From Paenibacillus luteus (GTDB taxonomy: Bacteria; Bacillota; Bacilli; Paenibacillales; Paenibacillaceae), in assembly GCF_006542765.1 (NCBI RefSeq), contig NZ_SKCD01000020.1:56157-120156 (forward strand): a stretch of DNA of 64,000 nt, in the 5' to 3' direction. The notes beneath the pieces were generated by a model, which had not been told where the DNA came from, searched no databases, and was given only the letters and a program-made list of their open reading frames with translations. The position numbers and the translations under genes are program-made. Below, one piece after another: positions 45,171-54,576 of this stretch (its first letter is position 1; each line of letters begins with the position of its first letter).

Positions 45171-45205
45171 AAAAACCGGCGAGCCTTAGGCTCGGCCGTT
45201 TTTTT
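45171..45205 (+). terminator. terminator after the MFS gene
   Basis: A GC-rich imperfect stem (AAAAACCGGCGAGCC with GGCTCGGCCGTTTTT, TTA loop) followed by T residues. Confidence 0.85.
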
Positions 45206-45417
45206 GCGTATGAAATGCAAATTGAATCATGTCTTAACAGAAGCTTAATCCGTTTGTGTTGGCCTGCTATTAAGTAAGGGAGCGTTAATAAAAGGTTTCA
45301 TTACAGTTAAGGCGTTTCTGATACAATGGAGTCATAGGCCTCTATGTCGTTTCTGATAAACTGGATTAGGCACGAAGGCTAAACGAACGTGAGACATGAT
45401 CAACGGGAGGATTAATT

Positions 45418-45894
45418 ATGTTTGAATGGATTCAGCAATCGGAAGGGATATGGCAGTATATCGTTTTATTTTTACTCGCGGCAGCGCCGTGGCTGGATGT
45501 TTTTCTTGTCGTACCGCTTGGCATCGTGGCGGGTATGTCTCCAGTTGCTGTGGCAATAACTGGTTTTGCAGGAAACTTTCTAATGATATTGCTTCTGGGT
45601 GTCTTCTTTAATCAATTCACTAGCTGGAGAGAGAAGCGTAGGTTGAAGAAGGGCATTACCGCTCCATCGAAGAAAGAGACCCGGGCTAGGCAAGTGTGGG
45701 ACCGCTATGGCCTTCCCGGACTGGCACTGCTTGCTCCCGTTATTGTTGGTACGGATATCGCCGCTTTGCTGGCGTTGACATTTGGTTCTTCGCGAACACG
45801 GGTCATTCAATGGATGGCGATCAGTCTTGCCATATGGACGATTGCGATGGCGCTCGGCTCCGTTTACGGATTTGGCTATATGAATTTGATATAA
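45418..45894 (+). CDS. putative small multi-drug export protein (Sm_multidrug_ex family)
   Basis: A 158-residue membrane protein with about four hydrophobic segments. It opens with WQYIVLFLLAAAPWLDVFLVVP and carries the charged loop TSWREKRRLKKG and the conserved DRYGLPGLALLAPVIVGTDIAA (shown in part), matching PF06695. Despite the family name, a transport role is weakly supported; such proteins resemble DedA/SNARE-associated scaffolds. GGGAGG lies eight bases before the ATG. Two copies of CGTTTCTGATA lie 60-110 bases upstream. A terminator follows, so it is monocistronic. Confidence 0.85.
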   Translation: MFEWIQQSEGIWQYIVLFLLAAAPWLDVFLVVPLGIVAGMSPVAVAITGFAGNFLMILLLGVFFNQFTSWREKRRLKKGITAPSKKETRARQVWDRYGLPGLALLAPVIVGTDIAALLALTFGSSRTRVIQWMAISLAIWTIAMALGSVYGFGYMNLI

Positions 45895-45964
45895 TCTATT
45901 TAGAACTAAGTAAATAATGGAGCGAATTGCTTGGTATCTCGCACAGGATGGAAACGAGCGTGAC

Positions 45965-45994
45965 AAACCCGACCGGATCAGGTCGGGGTTTTTG
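45965..45994 (+). terminator. terminator after the small export protein gene
   Basis: AAACCCGACC (45965-45974) pairs with GGTCGGGGTTT (45981-45991) with one bulged base, followed by T residues. Confidence 0.85.
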
Positions 45995-46146
45995 TGCTGA
46001 AAAAATGAATTCGCAACCGATAAAATCTTTTCCCGTATTTAAAATATAAAATGGTTCTGATGAATTCTTAACAGCTAATGGAGAAACCTCATCCTCCCAT
46101 AAAGTCTATCCCAAAAACCACAATAGAAGTTGAGGTCATACACCGT

Positions 46147-48528
46147 ATGAATGACGAATTTACAATTCATGCCGATACCTGTTATCGGCTGGCTGAGCAG
46201 AAGGCCACTCGCTACTTTGCTACGCTTTATGAGCAAATGAAGGAAAAGAGGTATGTGCCTGCCCTGTCCGAGGATATCCACCTGTGGAAACGAAACCATA
46301 TTCATCGCCAATCATGGTTATCCTTTTTCTCGCGAGGAAAGCAAACGGCAGCTGCCGGGGACTATCATCGCTATATCCAGTGGCTGAACCATACAGGCAA
46401 ATTGGACGATTATTTGGATCGAAGCGTTTCCTATATCTACATGAGAGACCTAGGAAAGGCTATAGATTCTCCCGATACGCAAGCTAGAATTCAGCGTGTA
46501 GCTGCGGACATCAAGCATCGCTTAAGTCCATCCCCTTCAAACAGGGAGAACCAGCCAGAGTTTATGAGTTTAGCAGGACTGTATCGGTGGGCTCAGACGG
46601 AAGGCGTTGAAACGGCAGTCATATGGGTGATCAATAAGCTTAAGGAAGTATCGGTACATCTTCCGAAGGAGATGAATGCCGAGCATGCGCAGCGAAAGTT
46701 GATTAAGATCATTATTGGAGTGGTTCTGCATGCGATTGAAGAAATGAGCGATGAACGATCGCCTGCGGAACGTGCCCGGAGACTGGATGAAGCCATCAGG
46801 CTCGGTTATTCCTATGGTCTGACTTATCCGTTCATTGACGATCTACTAGATGCGAGGGTTTTAACCCTACAAGAGAAAACACAATATTCAACGATTATAC
46901 GAGCTGCGCTGCTCACGGGATCGGTACCGGAATTAGGCGAGTGGACGGGATCTAATCAGGCGTTGATTCAATTCGTACACGCAGAGCTTGTAGAAGCTTT
47001 TAATTATATTAAGTCTCAGCAAGGGCTGGAGACAGAGCAGCTGTTTTTCGAGCAGACCTATGTTTTTTTTCACTCGCAGGAATTGGACCGAGCCAAGGAG
47101 CTTAGCCATGCCGGCTACACAAACGAAGAGTTGTACATCCCAATTATTTTAAAGTCTGCTTCATCTCGATTAATCGCACGTTCCGTGCTTCGGGCTTCCA
47201 TGGACGAGGACTTTGAGAAGCGAACCTTCTTTTATGGCATCTACAATCAACTGGCCGACGATTTTGCGGATATGTTTGACGATAGGGATGACGGGGCGGT
47301 TACTCCTTACACCTATTATCTCGCCCATCGTGAGCAGCGTCCGGATCTCATTAATCCCTTTGAACTATATTGGACGGTTATTTTTTATCTAATTCATAAC
47401 GTATATTATTCCAATGCAAAGGCTCGTGAGGTGATTCTGAATCGTGCGATCAACGGTCTAAAGCGTTGTAAAGAACGTCTTGGAGTCGAAAAATACAACC
47501 AGACTATGAATATATTTGCTTGCGGAAGCCCAGCGTTTAATCGACTAATCCAACAGATGGTTCAAAAAGCCGATGATGTGGATTTCTTGGATAAGCTGTT
47601 TCGGGACCAACTGGTCACCTTTCTTAAAGAAGAACGGAAAGAGAAAGAAAATTTCTTGGAGACCATAAAAATAGCCCGTGAGCAGATCAATAATACGCTG
47701 CGAATTGCCAAGTCTGAAGGAATGCCGCCGATGAAAGAGACGCTGATCGATGCGGCAAATTACAGTCTTGAAGGGGATGGGAAGCGTCTGCGTCCCATCT
47801 TGACCTGGGTCATGGGGGTGCAAGAATATGGACTGCAAGCAACCGCGATCGTCCCTTTATTGAGATCCTTGGAGTATATGCATACGGCCTCTCTGATTTT
47901 CGATGATTTGCCGTCCCAAGATAATGCTGCTACACGGAGAGGTCGTCCAACGCTGCATCAGGTGCATAATAATGCGACTGCAGAAATAACGGGTCTATTA
48001 TTGATCCAGAAAGCGATTCAGGAACAAGCGTCACTAGAACCGTTCAATGCGAAAACCGTGCTAGCCTTGATTAAATATTCAGCCGAAAAGGCAGAGGATA
48101 TGTGTATGGGGCAGGCGATGGATTTGAATTCCAAAGGAAAAGCATTGACATTAGAGCAATTGAATACGATCTGCTTCTACAAAACGGGAATCGCTTTTGA
48201 GGCTGCATTGGTTATGCCAGCCATATTAGTCGAGGTTAGCGAGACGGAAATCGCAGTTTTGAAGACCTTCGCATACCATGCAGGCATTGCCTTTCAGATT
48301 AAGGATGATTTGCTTGATTTGGAGGGGGATGAGCGTTTGCTTGGCAAACCCGTGGGCAAGGATGTGGCAAACAATACTTCTACTTTCGTAACCATCCTCG
48401 GGAAGGACGGCGCGAGCAAAGCGATGTGGGAGCACTATTGTATCGCCATGGAAACACTGAAAGAGATGCCACGCCGCACTGCATTTCTAAACCACTTATT
48501 GAGTTATATCGTTAACCGGGACCGTTAG
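46147..48528 (+). CDS. polyprenyl diphosphate synthase with large helical N-terminal half
   Basis: A 793-residue fusion. Residues about 530-793 are a canonical trans-isoprenyl diphosphate synthase: GDGKRLRP (544-550), the first Asp-rich motif DDLPSQD (586-592), RRGRPTLH, and the second motif KDDLLD (719-724). It would condense allylic and isopentenyl diphosphates. Residues 1-525 are all-helical and also contain Asp-rich motifs: DDYLD (87-91), DDLLD (231-235, in YSYGLTYPFIDDLLD) and DDFADMFDD (371-379) followed by DDGAVTPYTYY, which recalls the second motif of squalene/phytoene-type synthases. A second isoprenoid-synthase fold fused in front is therefore plausible but unproven. ATG 46147 follows GAGGT; an upstream ATG at 46078 has no binding site. 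Confidence 0.8.
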   Translation: MNDEFTIHADTCYRLAEQKATRYFATLYEQMKEKRYVPALSEDIHLWKRNHIHRQSWLSFFSRGKQTAAAGDYHRYIQWLNHTGKLDDYLDRSVSYIYMRDLGKAIDSPDTQARIQRVAADIKHRLSPSPSNRENQPEFMSLAGLYRWAQTEGVETAVIWVINKLKEVSVHLPKEMNAEHAQRKLIKIIIGVVLHAIEEMSDERSPAERARRLDEAIRLGYSYGLTYPFIDDLLDARVLTLQEKTQYSTIIRAALLTGSVPELGEWTGSNQALIQFVHAELVEAFNYIKSQQGLETEQLFFEQTYVFFHSQELDRAKELSHAGYTNEELYIPIILKSASSRLIARSVLRASMDEDFEKRTFFYGIYNQLADDFADMFDDRDDGAVTPYTYYLAHREQRPDLINPFELYWTVIFYLIHNVYYSNAKAREVILNRAINGLKRCKERLGVEKYNQTMNIFACGSPAFNRLIQQMVQKADDVDFLDKLFRDQLVTFLKEERKEKENFLETIKIAREQINNTLRIAKSEGMPPMKETLIDAANYSLEGDGKRLRPILTWVMGVQEYGLQATAIVPLLRSLEYMHTASLIFDDLPSQDNAATRRGRPTLHQVHNNATAEITGLLLIQKAIQEQASLEPFNAKTVLALIKYSAEKAEDMCMGQAMDLNSKGKALTLEQLNTICFYKTGIAFEAALVMPAILVEVSETEIAVLKTFAYHAGIAFQIKDDLLDLEGDERLLGKPVGKDVANNTSTFVTILGKDGASKAMWEHYCIAMETLKEMPRRTAFLNHLLSYIVNRDR

Positions 48529-48633
48529 GCGGATATGGAAGGGATCAATTCTTTCTACTCAAAGCTGCATTGGCATGATGTACTGGAAAGCAAGCCGCAG
48601 AACCGGTTGTTACTCAATGACTAATGGCAGAGC

Positions 48634-48662
48634 CCCCCGTAACGATTCACGTTGCGGGGGAT
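48634..48662 (+). terminator. hairpin after the isoprenoid synthase gene
   Basis: CCCCCGTAACG (48634-48644) pairs with CGTTGCGGGGG (48650-48660) with one G-T; the following ATATTTGT is a poor T tract. Confidence 0.6.
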
Positions 48663-48675
48663 ATTTGTAGTATAG

Positions 48676-48755
48676 ATAAATCAGATGACACAGCAGCAGC
48701 TGGCGGAGAAAGCAAGCGTGGCCAGGCAAACTTTGATAACTTCAAGCCGTATGAA
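48676..48755 (+). pseudogene. truncated XRE-family helix-turn-helix regulator
   Basis: From ATG 48685 the frame reads MTQQQLAEKASVARQTLI, the core of an XRE-type helix-turn-helix as found in short YozG/HipB-like regulators. The normal preceding helix is absent (TAG at 48673) and the expected continuation (ISxIExGxxxPSL) is lost: about 15 bases further the dispersed repeat copy B begins. The resulting 61-residue ORF runs through the repeat and is not a real protein. Confidence 0.65.
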
Positions 48756-48888
48756 TAGCTGGAATTTCTCCCTCTATTCTAAAGGATTTCAGCTTTTCTT
48801 GGCGATTAGCTGGAACTCCTCCTACTATTTCCATCTATTTCATATACCAAACGAATCATGTTATTTTTAACAGGAGAAATTCCATCTA
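48756..48888. repeat. dispersed non-coding repeat, copy B
   Basis: A 133-base element with ends TGGAATTTCTCC and GGAGAAATTCCA, in opposite orientation to copy A at 23769-23953. Aligned in reverse complement, both ends and the GAAATAGATGG segment match copy A, while the middle differs in length. It abuts the broken XRE fragment. Confidence 0.7.
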
Positions 48889-49139
48889 AGTAAGATAAAC
48901 GTACGAATGCCCCCACAAACGTCCCCACAAACACCTCGGAAAAGTGCCTAAGACAACTTCATATCATATGATGACGACAAACCGATGATTTAATTTTTTA
49001 AACGGCAAGTTTCTATAATAGGACATGCTGCTGTCCAGTATAACGTCGTATAGTGAGAATACTGCAGAATCTTATAGTAGAGGATAACTGCGTAGGGGAG
49101 AAATTAGTTTTACATTTTAATAAAAAGAAGAGGCGTACG

Positions 49140-49466
49140 ATGAAAAATATGAGCTTTAGTGAAGCGGTTGATCGCTCTGTACAGATTAGAAAGCTGTACC
49201 ATCAATTGGAACGGAAGCATCACGAAAAAGAATGGACGGTAGAAGAGGATGCTCTGGCTTTTCTGACGGATGCCGGTTTGGTCGGTCGTTTGACGATGTC
49301 TCAACAAGGGCGCTGGACGATGAAGGGAGAGATCATGCCCGAATTAGAGCATAAGCTCGGCGAATGTGTATGGTGGTTAATTATTTTGTCAGAACGCATG
49401 AATATCGATATCGCGGATGCATTGGACAATTTCTTATCCAAAACTGAAAAAAAGCTGCAAGCATAA
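49140..49466 (+). CDS. MazG-like nucleotide pyrophosphohydrolase family protein
   Basis: A 108-residue helical protein starting at ATG 49140 with AAGAGG upstream; the longer frame has no binding site. EWTVEEDALAFLTDAGLVGRL and LEHKLGECVWWLIILSERM followed by NIDIADALDNFLSKTEKKL resemble small MazG-like proteins that hydrolyse non-canonical NTPs. The EExxD metal motif is only partly evident (VEEDA, HKLGEC), so activity is uncertain. It stands alone between the repeat region and a spore-surface gene. Confidence 0.7.
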   Translation: MKNMSFSEAVDRSVQIRKLYHQLERKHHEKEWTVEEDALAFLTDAGLVGRLTMSQQGRWTMKGEIMPELEHKLGECVWWLIILSERMNIDIADALDNFLSKTEKKLQA

Positions 49467-49660
49467 TCTATTATTCTATGAAAATTTTTATTAAATGATT
49501 GTGTTAATTTTCAAAGAGTAGTGTTTTTCTATATGAATGCCGCTCCGCAATAACCTCTTTTTTATTAATTGGTTAGTAGTCTACTAGGTTGCTAGGTATA
49601 CGTCCGTTCAACAATAAGCATCTCAGCGTAGGATGATTCAAATCCCAAGGAGGTGCTGTG

Positions 49661-50485
49661 TTGAGTTGTTTAGCAAATAAGCATAAAAAAAGATGCCATA
49701 AAAAAGTTGTAGTCGTATGTAAACCAAAGTGTATTAAAAAGAAAGATTGTATTAAAAAGAAAGATCACCATCAAAAGAAAAATGTGATTATAAAAAAGAA
49801 AATCGTAAAGGTAACCTGCCCGCGTCCCGTTGTTAAGGTCACACCGGTGCCTGGGCCTGCGGGTCCACAAGGCGCACAAGGACCAACGGGTCTTCAAGGA
49901 GTAGCAGGGCCTCAAGGAGTAGCAGGACCTCAAGGGGCAGTAGGGCCTCAAGGAACAGCAGGCGCTCAAGGCGTGGCAGGACCTCAAGGACCAGTAGGAC
50001 CGCAAGGAGCAACAGGAGCACAAGGACCTGCGGGAGGCATAGCCGATTTTGCTTTCCTCTGCAGCGACGAAGAGCAGACCATTGAAGCAGCACCGGCTCC
50101 AGGTGGCCAAGGTGGGGCGGTAACGTTTAATAACTCTCTTATCAATGCAACAGCTCTTTCATTCGCTCCTCCATCCAATATTGTGATTAATACGGCTGGT
50201 ACTTACAATATTAGCTGGGAAGTATTCCCTACAGCTGGCAATAGTGCGTTTGGATTGTTTTTTGATCCGGCGGGTGCAGCGCCTGCAGCGTTGGTTCCTT
50301 GCAGCAATTACGGTTCGGGAGCAGGGAACAACCCTTACCAAGGCCAAGTTGTGGCCCAATTATCTGCTGGCGGTATTTTGACATTAAATCGCATCGATAA
50401 CACAGGTGCACAGACGTTGCAAAATGACATTGGCGGGGGTACGCCAACCATTAGTGCTTCTATCGTCATTGAGAAGTTAGCCTAG
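49661..50485 (+). CDS. collagen-like repeat protein, exosporium (BclA-like) type
   Basis: A 274-residue protein. TTG 49661 is chosen, six bases after AAGGAGG. The first 64 residues are Lys/His/Cys-rich ([26 protein letters not shown]). Residues 65-126 are about 20 Gly-X-Y triplets, mostly GPQ/GAQ/GVA, encoded by near-repetitive DNA at 49853-50038. The C-terminal 148 residues ([16 protein letters not shown] to the end) form a beta-rich, Gly/Ala/Asn-rich domain like the C1q/TNF-type tip of BclA. Such proteins form hair-like filaments on the spore surface. It is odd that the basic Cys-rich head replaces the usual exosporium-targeting motif. Confidence 0.82.
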   Translation: MSCLANKHKKRCHKKVVVVCKPKCIKKKDCIKKKDHHQKKNVIIKKKIVKVTCPRPVVKVTPVPGPAGPQGAQGPTGLQGVAGPQGVAGPQGAVGPQGTAGAQGVAGPQGPVGPQGATGAQGPAGGIADFAFLCSDEEQTIEAAPAPGGQGGAVTFNNSLINATALSFAPPSNIVINTAGTYNISWEVFPTAGNSAFGLFFDPAGAAPAALVPCSNYGSGAGNNPYQGQVVAQLSAGGILTLNRIDNTGAQTLQNDIGGGTPTISASIVIEKLA

Positions 50486-50574
50486 TTCAGGCTGACTCTC
50501 CAAGAACATTGAATAGATTTTCTTTTTTTGAAATAGAGCATAGGATAGGAAAGAGAAAATAAAATAGCATCTAT

Positions 50575-50614
50575 AAGGGACTGAGGAGAGAGAAGCTCTA
50601 GTCTCTTTTTTTTT
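50575..50614 (+). terminator. terminator after the collagen-like gene
   Basis: AAGGGACT (50575-50582) pairs with AGTCTCTT (50600-50607) with inner GAG/CTC pairing, followed by nine T residues. Confidence 0.75.
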
Positions 50615-50774
50615 GCCCATGTATGAATTTAAAACGCTAGAATCGTTATCTTATAGGAGACTTAGAAAAGCGAAGATACGTCGATACGCTGGAAGCTAAA
50701 GCATGGAAATTTCTTGTATTGCTTTGGCAAGGAATGGAGATAATTGAAACAAACGAATGTCAGGGGGAGCAACC

Positions 50775-52250
50775 ATGAGGAAGGATACAACGAGCCAGGA
50801 AGGGAGAGTCCTGCAGGAGGATTTTTCCATAGAGGACATTGTAGCCGCGTTAGGCAATCCGCCCGATCTCATTCATCACCATTTTGCGAATAACCGTGAT
50901 ATTAAAGGGCATTGCCTGTTTATTGAAACCCTTGTGGACAAAAATAAAATCGAAGATACCATTCTGAGGTTTATTTCGGAAGGTATTGGATCGCTGCAAA
51001 TAGGGATGGACACCGTTGAGTATTTGAGATACAAAATTCCTATTGCTTCGACTTCAAGCATTTCAGATCTGCATGCCTGCTTGGAGGCTCTTTTGGATGG
51101 AAGATGCTTATTAATCATTGATCATTGCAACGAGATTCTACAGCTGGATGTAGCTATGTCCTATCACCGTTCCATTGATAAGCCCGAGACGGAAGCGACT
51201 GTTCGAGGTCCTCATGAGGCTTATAATGAAGACTTGGCCACGAGTATTGGACTATTGCGCAAAAGAATCCGCACTACCGATTTGCGATTTGAACAATTTA
51301 TTGTCGGCACAAAAACGGAAACAAGGGTCGTTATTGTGTATCTGCATGATCTTGCGCCTGATGATGTCCTGCAGCAGTTCCGCAGCAGAATTAAGGCGAT
51401 AGACACCGATAGCATATTGGATACATCCTATGTGGAGGATTTGATTGGGGATAAAACCTACTTTCCGATCCCTTTGATGATGAAATCAGAAAGACCCGAC
51501 GTTACGGCATCTCATCTCTTAGAAGGGCGAGTAGTCGTTTTGGTGGATTGCAGCCCGCTGGCGCTGATTGGGCCTGTTACTTTTTTTCAATTTTTTTCAT
51601 CGCCTGAGGACTATTACCAAAGACCGGACATCGCCACCTTTATGCTTTGGATTAGGTTTTTTTCCTTTTTATTGGCCATTTTTGTTCCTGCGCTCTACAT
51701 AGCCGTTACGACCTACCAGCAAGGTCTGCTGCCTCCTTCCCTATTGGTGAGCATTGCGGCTCAGCGAGAAGGCGTGCCTTTTCCATCCTATGTGGAAGCT
51801 TTTTTAATGGCCGGCATTTTCGAGGTTTTGCGGGAGGCTGGCTTACGCATGCCACGGATTGCTGGCCAAGCGATATCGATTGTCGGTGCGCTTGTTCTAG
51901 GCGAAGCCGCCGTTCAGGCAGGCCTAGTATCTGCAGCTATGGTTATTGTCGTTGCTGTGACTGCAATTGCGAGCTTCGTTGCGCCTAATTACAATTTCGG
52001 CTTATCGCAAAGGTTTCTCCAGTATTCCTACATGGTTCTAGCCAGCTTCTTAGGCTTGTTCGGCATATTGTGCGGAGCTTTATTTACGATCGTACATTTC
52101 GCTTCCTTAAGATCCTTTGGCATTCCGTTCTTCGCCCCATTGGCACCTACGGTCATCTCGGATTGGAAGGATATACTGATGCGGGTGCCGCGTTCCAAGC
52201 TAAAGGCGTATCCCCGGATGAACAGGACGAAACGGAAAAATAGATTTTAA
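50775..52250 (+). CDS. spore germination protein, GerA family (A subunit)
   Basis: A 491-residue A subunit of a germinant receptor. The N-terminal cytoplasmic domain (about 1-270) has GNPPDLIHHHF, DGRCLLIIDHCNEIL and RGPHEAYNEDLATSIGLLRKRI. The C-terminal part has about five membrane segments with FFQFFSSPEDYYQRP, LPPSLLVSIAAQREGVPFP and MAGIFEVLREAGLRMP, all family hallmarks. ATG 50775 follows CAGGGGGAG. The following three genes complete a ger operon. The receptor sits in the spore inner membrane and triggers germination when its ligand, usually an amino acid or sugar, binds; the ligand cannot be read here. Confidence 0.95.
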   Translation: MRKDTTSQEGRVLQEDFSIEDIVAALGNPPDLIHHHFANNRDIKGHCLFIETLVDKNKIEDTILRFISEGIGSLQIGMDTVEYLRYKIPIASTSSISDLHACLEALLDGRCLLIIDHCNEILQLDVAMSYHRSIDKPETEATVRGPHEAYNEDLATSIGLLRKRIRTTDLRFEQFIVGTKTETRVVIVYLHDLAPDDVLQQFRSRIKAIDTDSILDTSYVEDLIGDKTYFPIPLMMKSERPDVTASHLLEGRVVVLVDCSPLALIGPVTFFQFFSSPEDYYQRPDIATFMLWIRFFSFLLAIFVPALYIAVTTYQQGLLPPSLLVSIAAQREGVPFPSYVEAFLMAGIFEVLREAGLRMPRIAGQAISIVGALVLGEAAVQAGLVSAAMVIVVAVTAIASFVAPNYNFGLSQRFLQYSYMVLASFLGLFGILCGALFTIVHFASLRSFGIPFFAPLAPTVISDWKDILMRVPRSKLKAYPRMNRTKRKNRF

Positions 52251-52274
52251 ACGAGAACACGAAGGGTGGCTCTC

Positions 52275-53480
52275 ATGAAGGGTAATCAGCAGGCGTGGAA
52301 AATGAAAGTATGCTGCAGTTTGGTTATGTGCTTCTGCTTAACCGCATGCTGGGATTTAGTGGAGGTTAATCAGATGGCTATCGTGAATTTTATCGGAATG
52401 GACATTAATTCGGAAGAGGGGGGAAGTACGTTTTATTACCATATCGTAAATCCTTCGGGAATTGCCGCGCAAAAAACTTCCGGGATCAATGCGCCTGTCT
52501 ATACGTTCCGCGTAAGCTCAAAGCTTGCCACAGAGGTTCCGTCAAAGCTGCTCGACAGCATTCCGAAGCGGCCGTTTTTCGACCATTCCGAAGCGATGGT
52601 GGTAACGGAAAGAGCAGCGAGAAAAGGAATCGTGGATCAGCTGAATTTTATGGAGAAGCAGCGGGATCGGCAATCTACCATTAATATGCTAGTAACGGAT
52701 TCGCCCTTATCCGATTTTATGCAAATCTACACCACGCTTGAAAGATTGCCAGGCAATAATGTGCGTACCATTATTGAAAATCAGTCCATGGAATCCGGAG
52801 AAGCGAGCTACCGCTCGCGAATAAAAGATGTGGTTGAAAATCTAGATACCAATACATTGATCGTATTGCCGCTTGTTAGCGTCTCCGGTTCACGCGAGAG
52901 TTCGACTACTCAAAGATACGAGCATATGGACGCTAATGAAGGAATCTTTATTCTAAGAGGGGGGGCCCTAATTAAACAGGGGGCTATGATTGGAAAATTA
53001 TCCGCCTACGAAATGCCATTTTACAATTTGCTGAACGGTGAAATAAAGATGCTTCATCAAATCGTCCATTTAAATGAGGGACATGTTGATCTTTGGCTGA
53101 AGGATATTTTAGTCAAAAAGAATTTAGTTCAAAAATCCGGTCATCTGGTTATCAACATTCAAATTAAAGCTAAAGTCCATATCGATGGCAATACGCAAGA
53201 GACGAAATTAACAGCTGATAACTTAGATCTGATTATAACTCAGCTCAGTAAACAGGTCGTAGAAAGATCCAATCAATTGTATGAGAAAACGAAAGCAAAG
53301 CATTGGGATATTATGGGCATTGAGGAGATGATAAGCCGCAAGCGCGGGAGCACCCGGAAGAAGGCCATGGAGGGCAAGGGGAAATGGGAACAAACTGAGC
53401 TTGCCGTATCTGTACATTTTGTCATCCAAACCTTCGGCAATACGTTAGATCCTTATAAATCAGGTGATGGCGATGGTTAA
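52275..53480 (+). CDS. Ger(x)C-family spore germination lipoprotein (C subunit)
   Basis: A 401-residue lipoprotein with lipobox LTAC and Cys25, followed by WDLVEVNQMAIVNFIGMD, the near-universal start of mature GerC proteins. Three beta/alpha domains follow; PKRPFFDHSEAMVVTERAARKG and the C-terminal PYKSGDGDG fit the family. ATG 52275 is chosen after GAAGGGTGG. The last codons overlap the B-subunit start. It is anchored on the outer face of the inner spore membrane as part of the receptor. Confidence 0.93.
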   Translation: MKGNQQAWKMKVCCSLVMCFCLTACWDLVEVNQMAIVNFIGMDINSEEGGSTFYYHIVNPSGIAAQKTSGINAPVYTFRVSSKLATEVPSKLLDSIPKRPFFDHSEAMVVTERAARKGIVDQLNFMEKQRDRQSTINMLVTDSPLSDFMQIYTTLERLPGNNVRTIIENQSMESGEASYRSRIKDVVENLDTNTLIVLPLVSVSGSRESSTTQRYEHMDANEGIFILRGGALIKQGAMIGKLSAYEMPFYNLLNGEIKMLHQIVHLNEGHVDLWLKDILVKKNLVQKSGHLVINIQIKAKVHIDGNTQETKLTADNLDLIITQLSKQVVERSNQLYEKTKAKHWDIMGIEEMISRKRGSTRKKAMEGKGKWEQTELAVSVHFVIQTFGNTLDPYKSGDGDG

Positions 53481-54576
53481 AGAGCACATTAGTGGATGGC
53501 AATTTTATTTGTTAACGGTGAACTATGCCTTAGGAACTGCCTTTTTTATACGGCCGGGCAGCGTGATTTCCTCAACCAAACAAGACGGATGGATCATTCC
53601 ATTGGTTGCGGGTGCTTTTGCCATTGTGATTGCTTGTTTATGGTTGCTATTGTCTAATGCAAATCCGGAATTAAGTATCGTACAAATCGCTCTAGCTGCT
53701 GCAGGCAAACCGATCGGCGGGTTGATCGCGATCGTTTACATTTGGTATTTTATACAAACGGCAAGCTGGGTGACCCGCAATCTTGGTGATTTTATGAAGA
53801 CCATTCTCATGCCAAATACGCCCATATCGGTATTTCATATCATGTTTTTGGTCATTGCTTGTTATGCTGTCATCAGAGGAGTCGAGACGATAGCAAGAAC
53901 GAGTGAGTTTCTTACGCCATTTGTGCTGCTTGTCTTATTTGTGATTTATATTTCTGCACTTAATGAATGGAACTGGGAACGATTTGAGCCTATGTTTCAG
54001 GCCTCGTTTACGAAATTGATCAAAGACTCAGCGCCGGTCATCGGTTTTCCCTATCTGGAGACGGTAACCATCATGATGCTTGCCCCGTATGTCAAAACAA
54101 GGCTCAAGTCAAGCTTGCTGCTAGGTCTCGCCACGGCAACGCTATTATTAAGCGGAATTGTTTTTGTGACTATTGGTGTGCTAGGCGCAGCACGCAGCTC
54201 GCATCTTCTGTATCCTCTGTATACCATTGTAGAGGAGCTTCGGATCGCGGAATTCATTGAACATTTGGAATCTACGATCGTTATCGTTTGGTTGATTTGG
54301 ATTTTTCTCAAACTTTGCATTGCCTATTATTGCGCAGTGGAGGGCATTCGTCAGCTGTTTCAAATGAAGGAGAGAACGTGGATCGCTATTCCGCTTGTTC
54401 TTCTTATATCCGGTATCGCGATATCGTTAAATGATAACGTAGTTGAGAACATTGACTGGGACCGAAAATATATTTTCGCGTATTCCTGTTTGTTTGGTAT
54501 CGTTTTGCCCTTGCTGCTCCTTGTTTTATCTTGGATTCGACAGCGTGGGCGAAAGGGAAAGGAGGTATCGCCATGA
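53473..54576 (+). CDS. GerB-family spore germination permease (B subunit)
   Basis: A 367-residue protein with about ten membrane segments of the APC-superfamily type, opening ISGWQFYLLTVNYALGTAFF with GSVISSTKQDGWI, typical of GerB/GerKB. It likely binds the germinant in the membrane. ATG 53473 lies six bases after AGGTG; in-frame GTG 53464 and ATG 53467 are alternatives. The start overlaps the C-subunit gene and the end overlaps the small D gene (ATGA), giving a tightly coupled A-C-B-D order. Confidence 0.92.
   Translation: MVKEHISGWQFYLLTVNYALGTAFFIRPGSVISSTKQDGWIIPLVAGAFAIVIACLWLLLSNANPELSIVQIALAAAGKPIGGLIAIVYIWYFIQTASWVTRNLGDFMKTILMPNTPISVFHIMFLVIACYAVIRGVETIARTSEFLTPFVLLVLFVIYISALNEWNWERFEPMFQASFTKLIKDSAPVIGFPYLETVTIMMLAPYVKTRLKSSLLLGLATATLLLSGIVFVTIGVLGAARSSHLLYPLYTIVEELRIAEFIEHLESTIVIVWLIWIFLKLCIAYYCAVEGIRQLFQMKERTWIAIPLVLLISGIAISLNDNVVENIDWDRKYIFAYSCLFGIVLPLLLLVLSWIRQRGRKGKEVSP

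Larger units (their letters stand above)
48529..49139. other. gene-poor region with hairpin, XRE fragment and repeat copy B
   Basis: This 611-base spacer holds a hairpin at 48634, a broken XRE helix-turn-helix fragment, the dispersed repeat at 48756-48888, and about 250 bases before the MazG-like gene with only a short GGACA-TGTCC hairpin (49021-49036). Confidence 0.7.

Noticed and set aside
48685..48870. 61-codon ORF beginning like an XRE regulator
   Set aside because: Only the first 18 codons are helix-turn-helix; the rest reads through the non-coding repeat copy B.
49574..49586. TAGTAG-T-CTACTA palindrome before the collagen-like gene
   Set aside because: Short, AT-rich and without a partner regulator; no clear promoter geometry around it.
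49853..50038. Tandem repeats resembling a CRISPR or minisatellite
   Set aside because: The repeats are Gly-X-Y codons inside an open reading frame, with no unique spacers.
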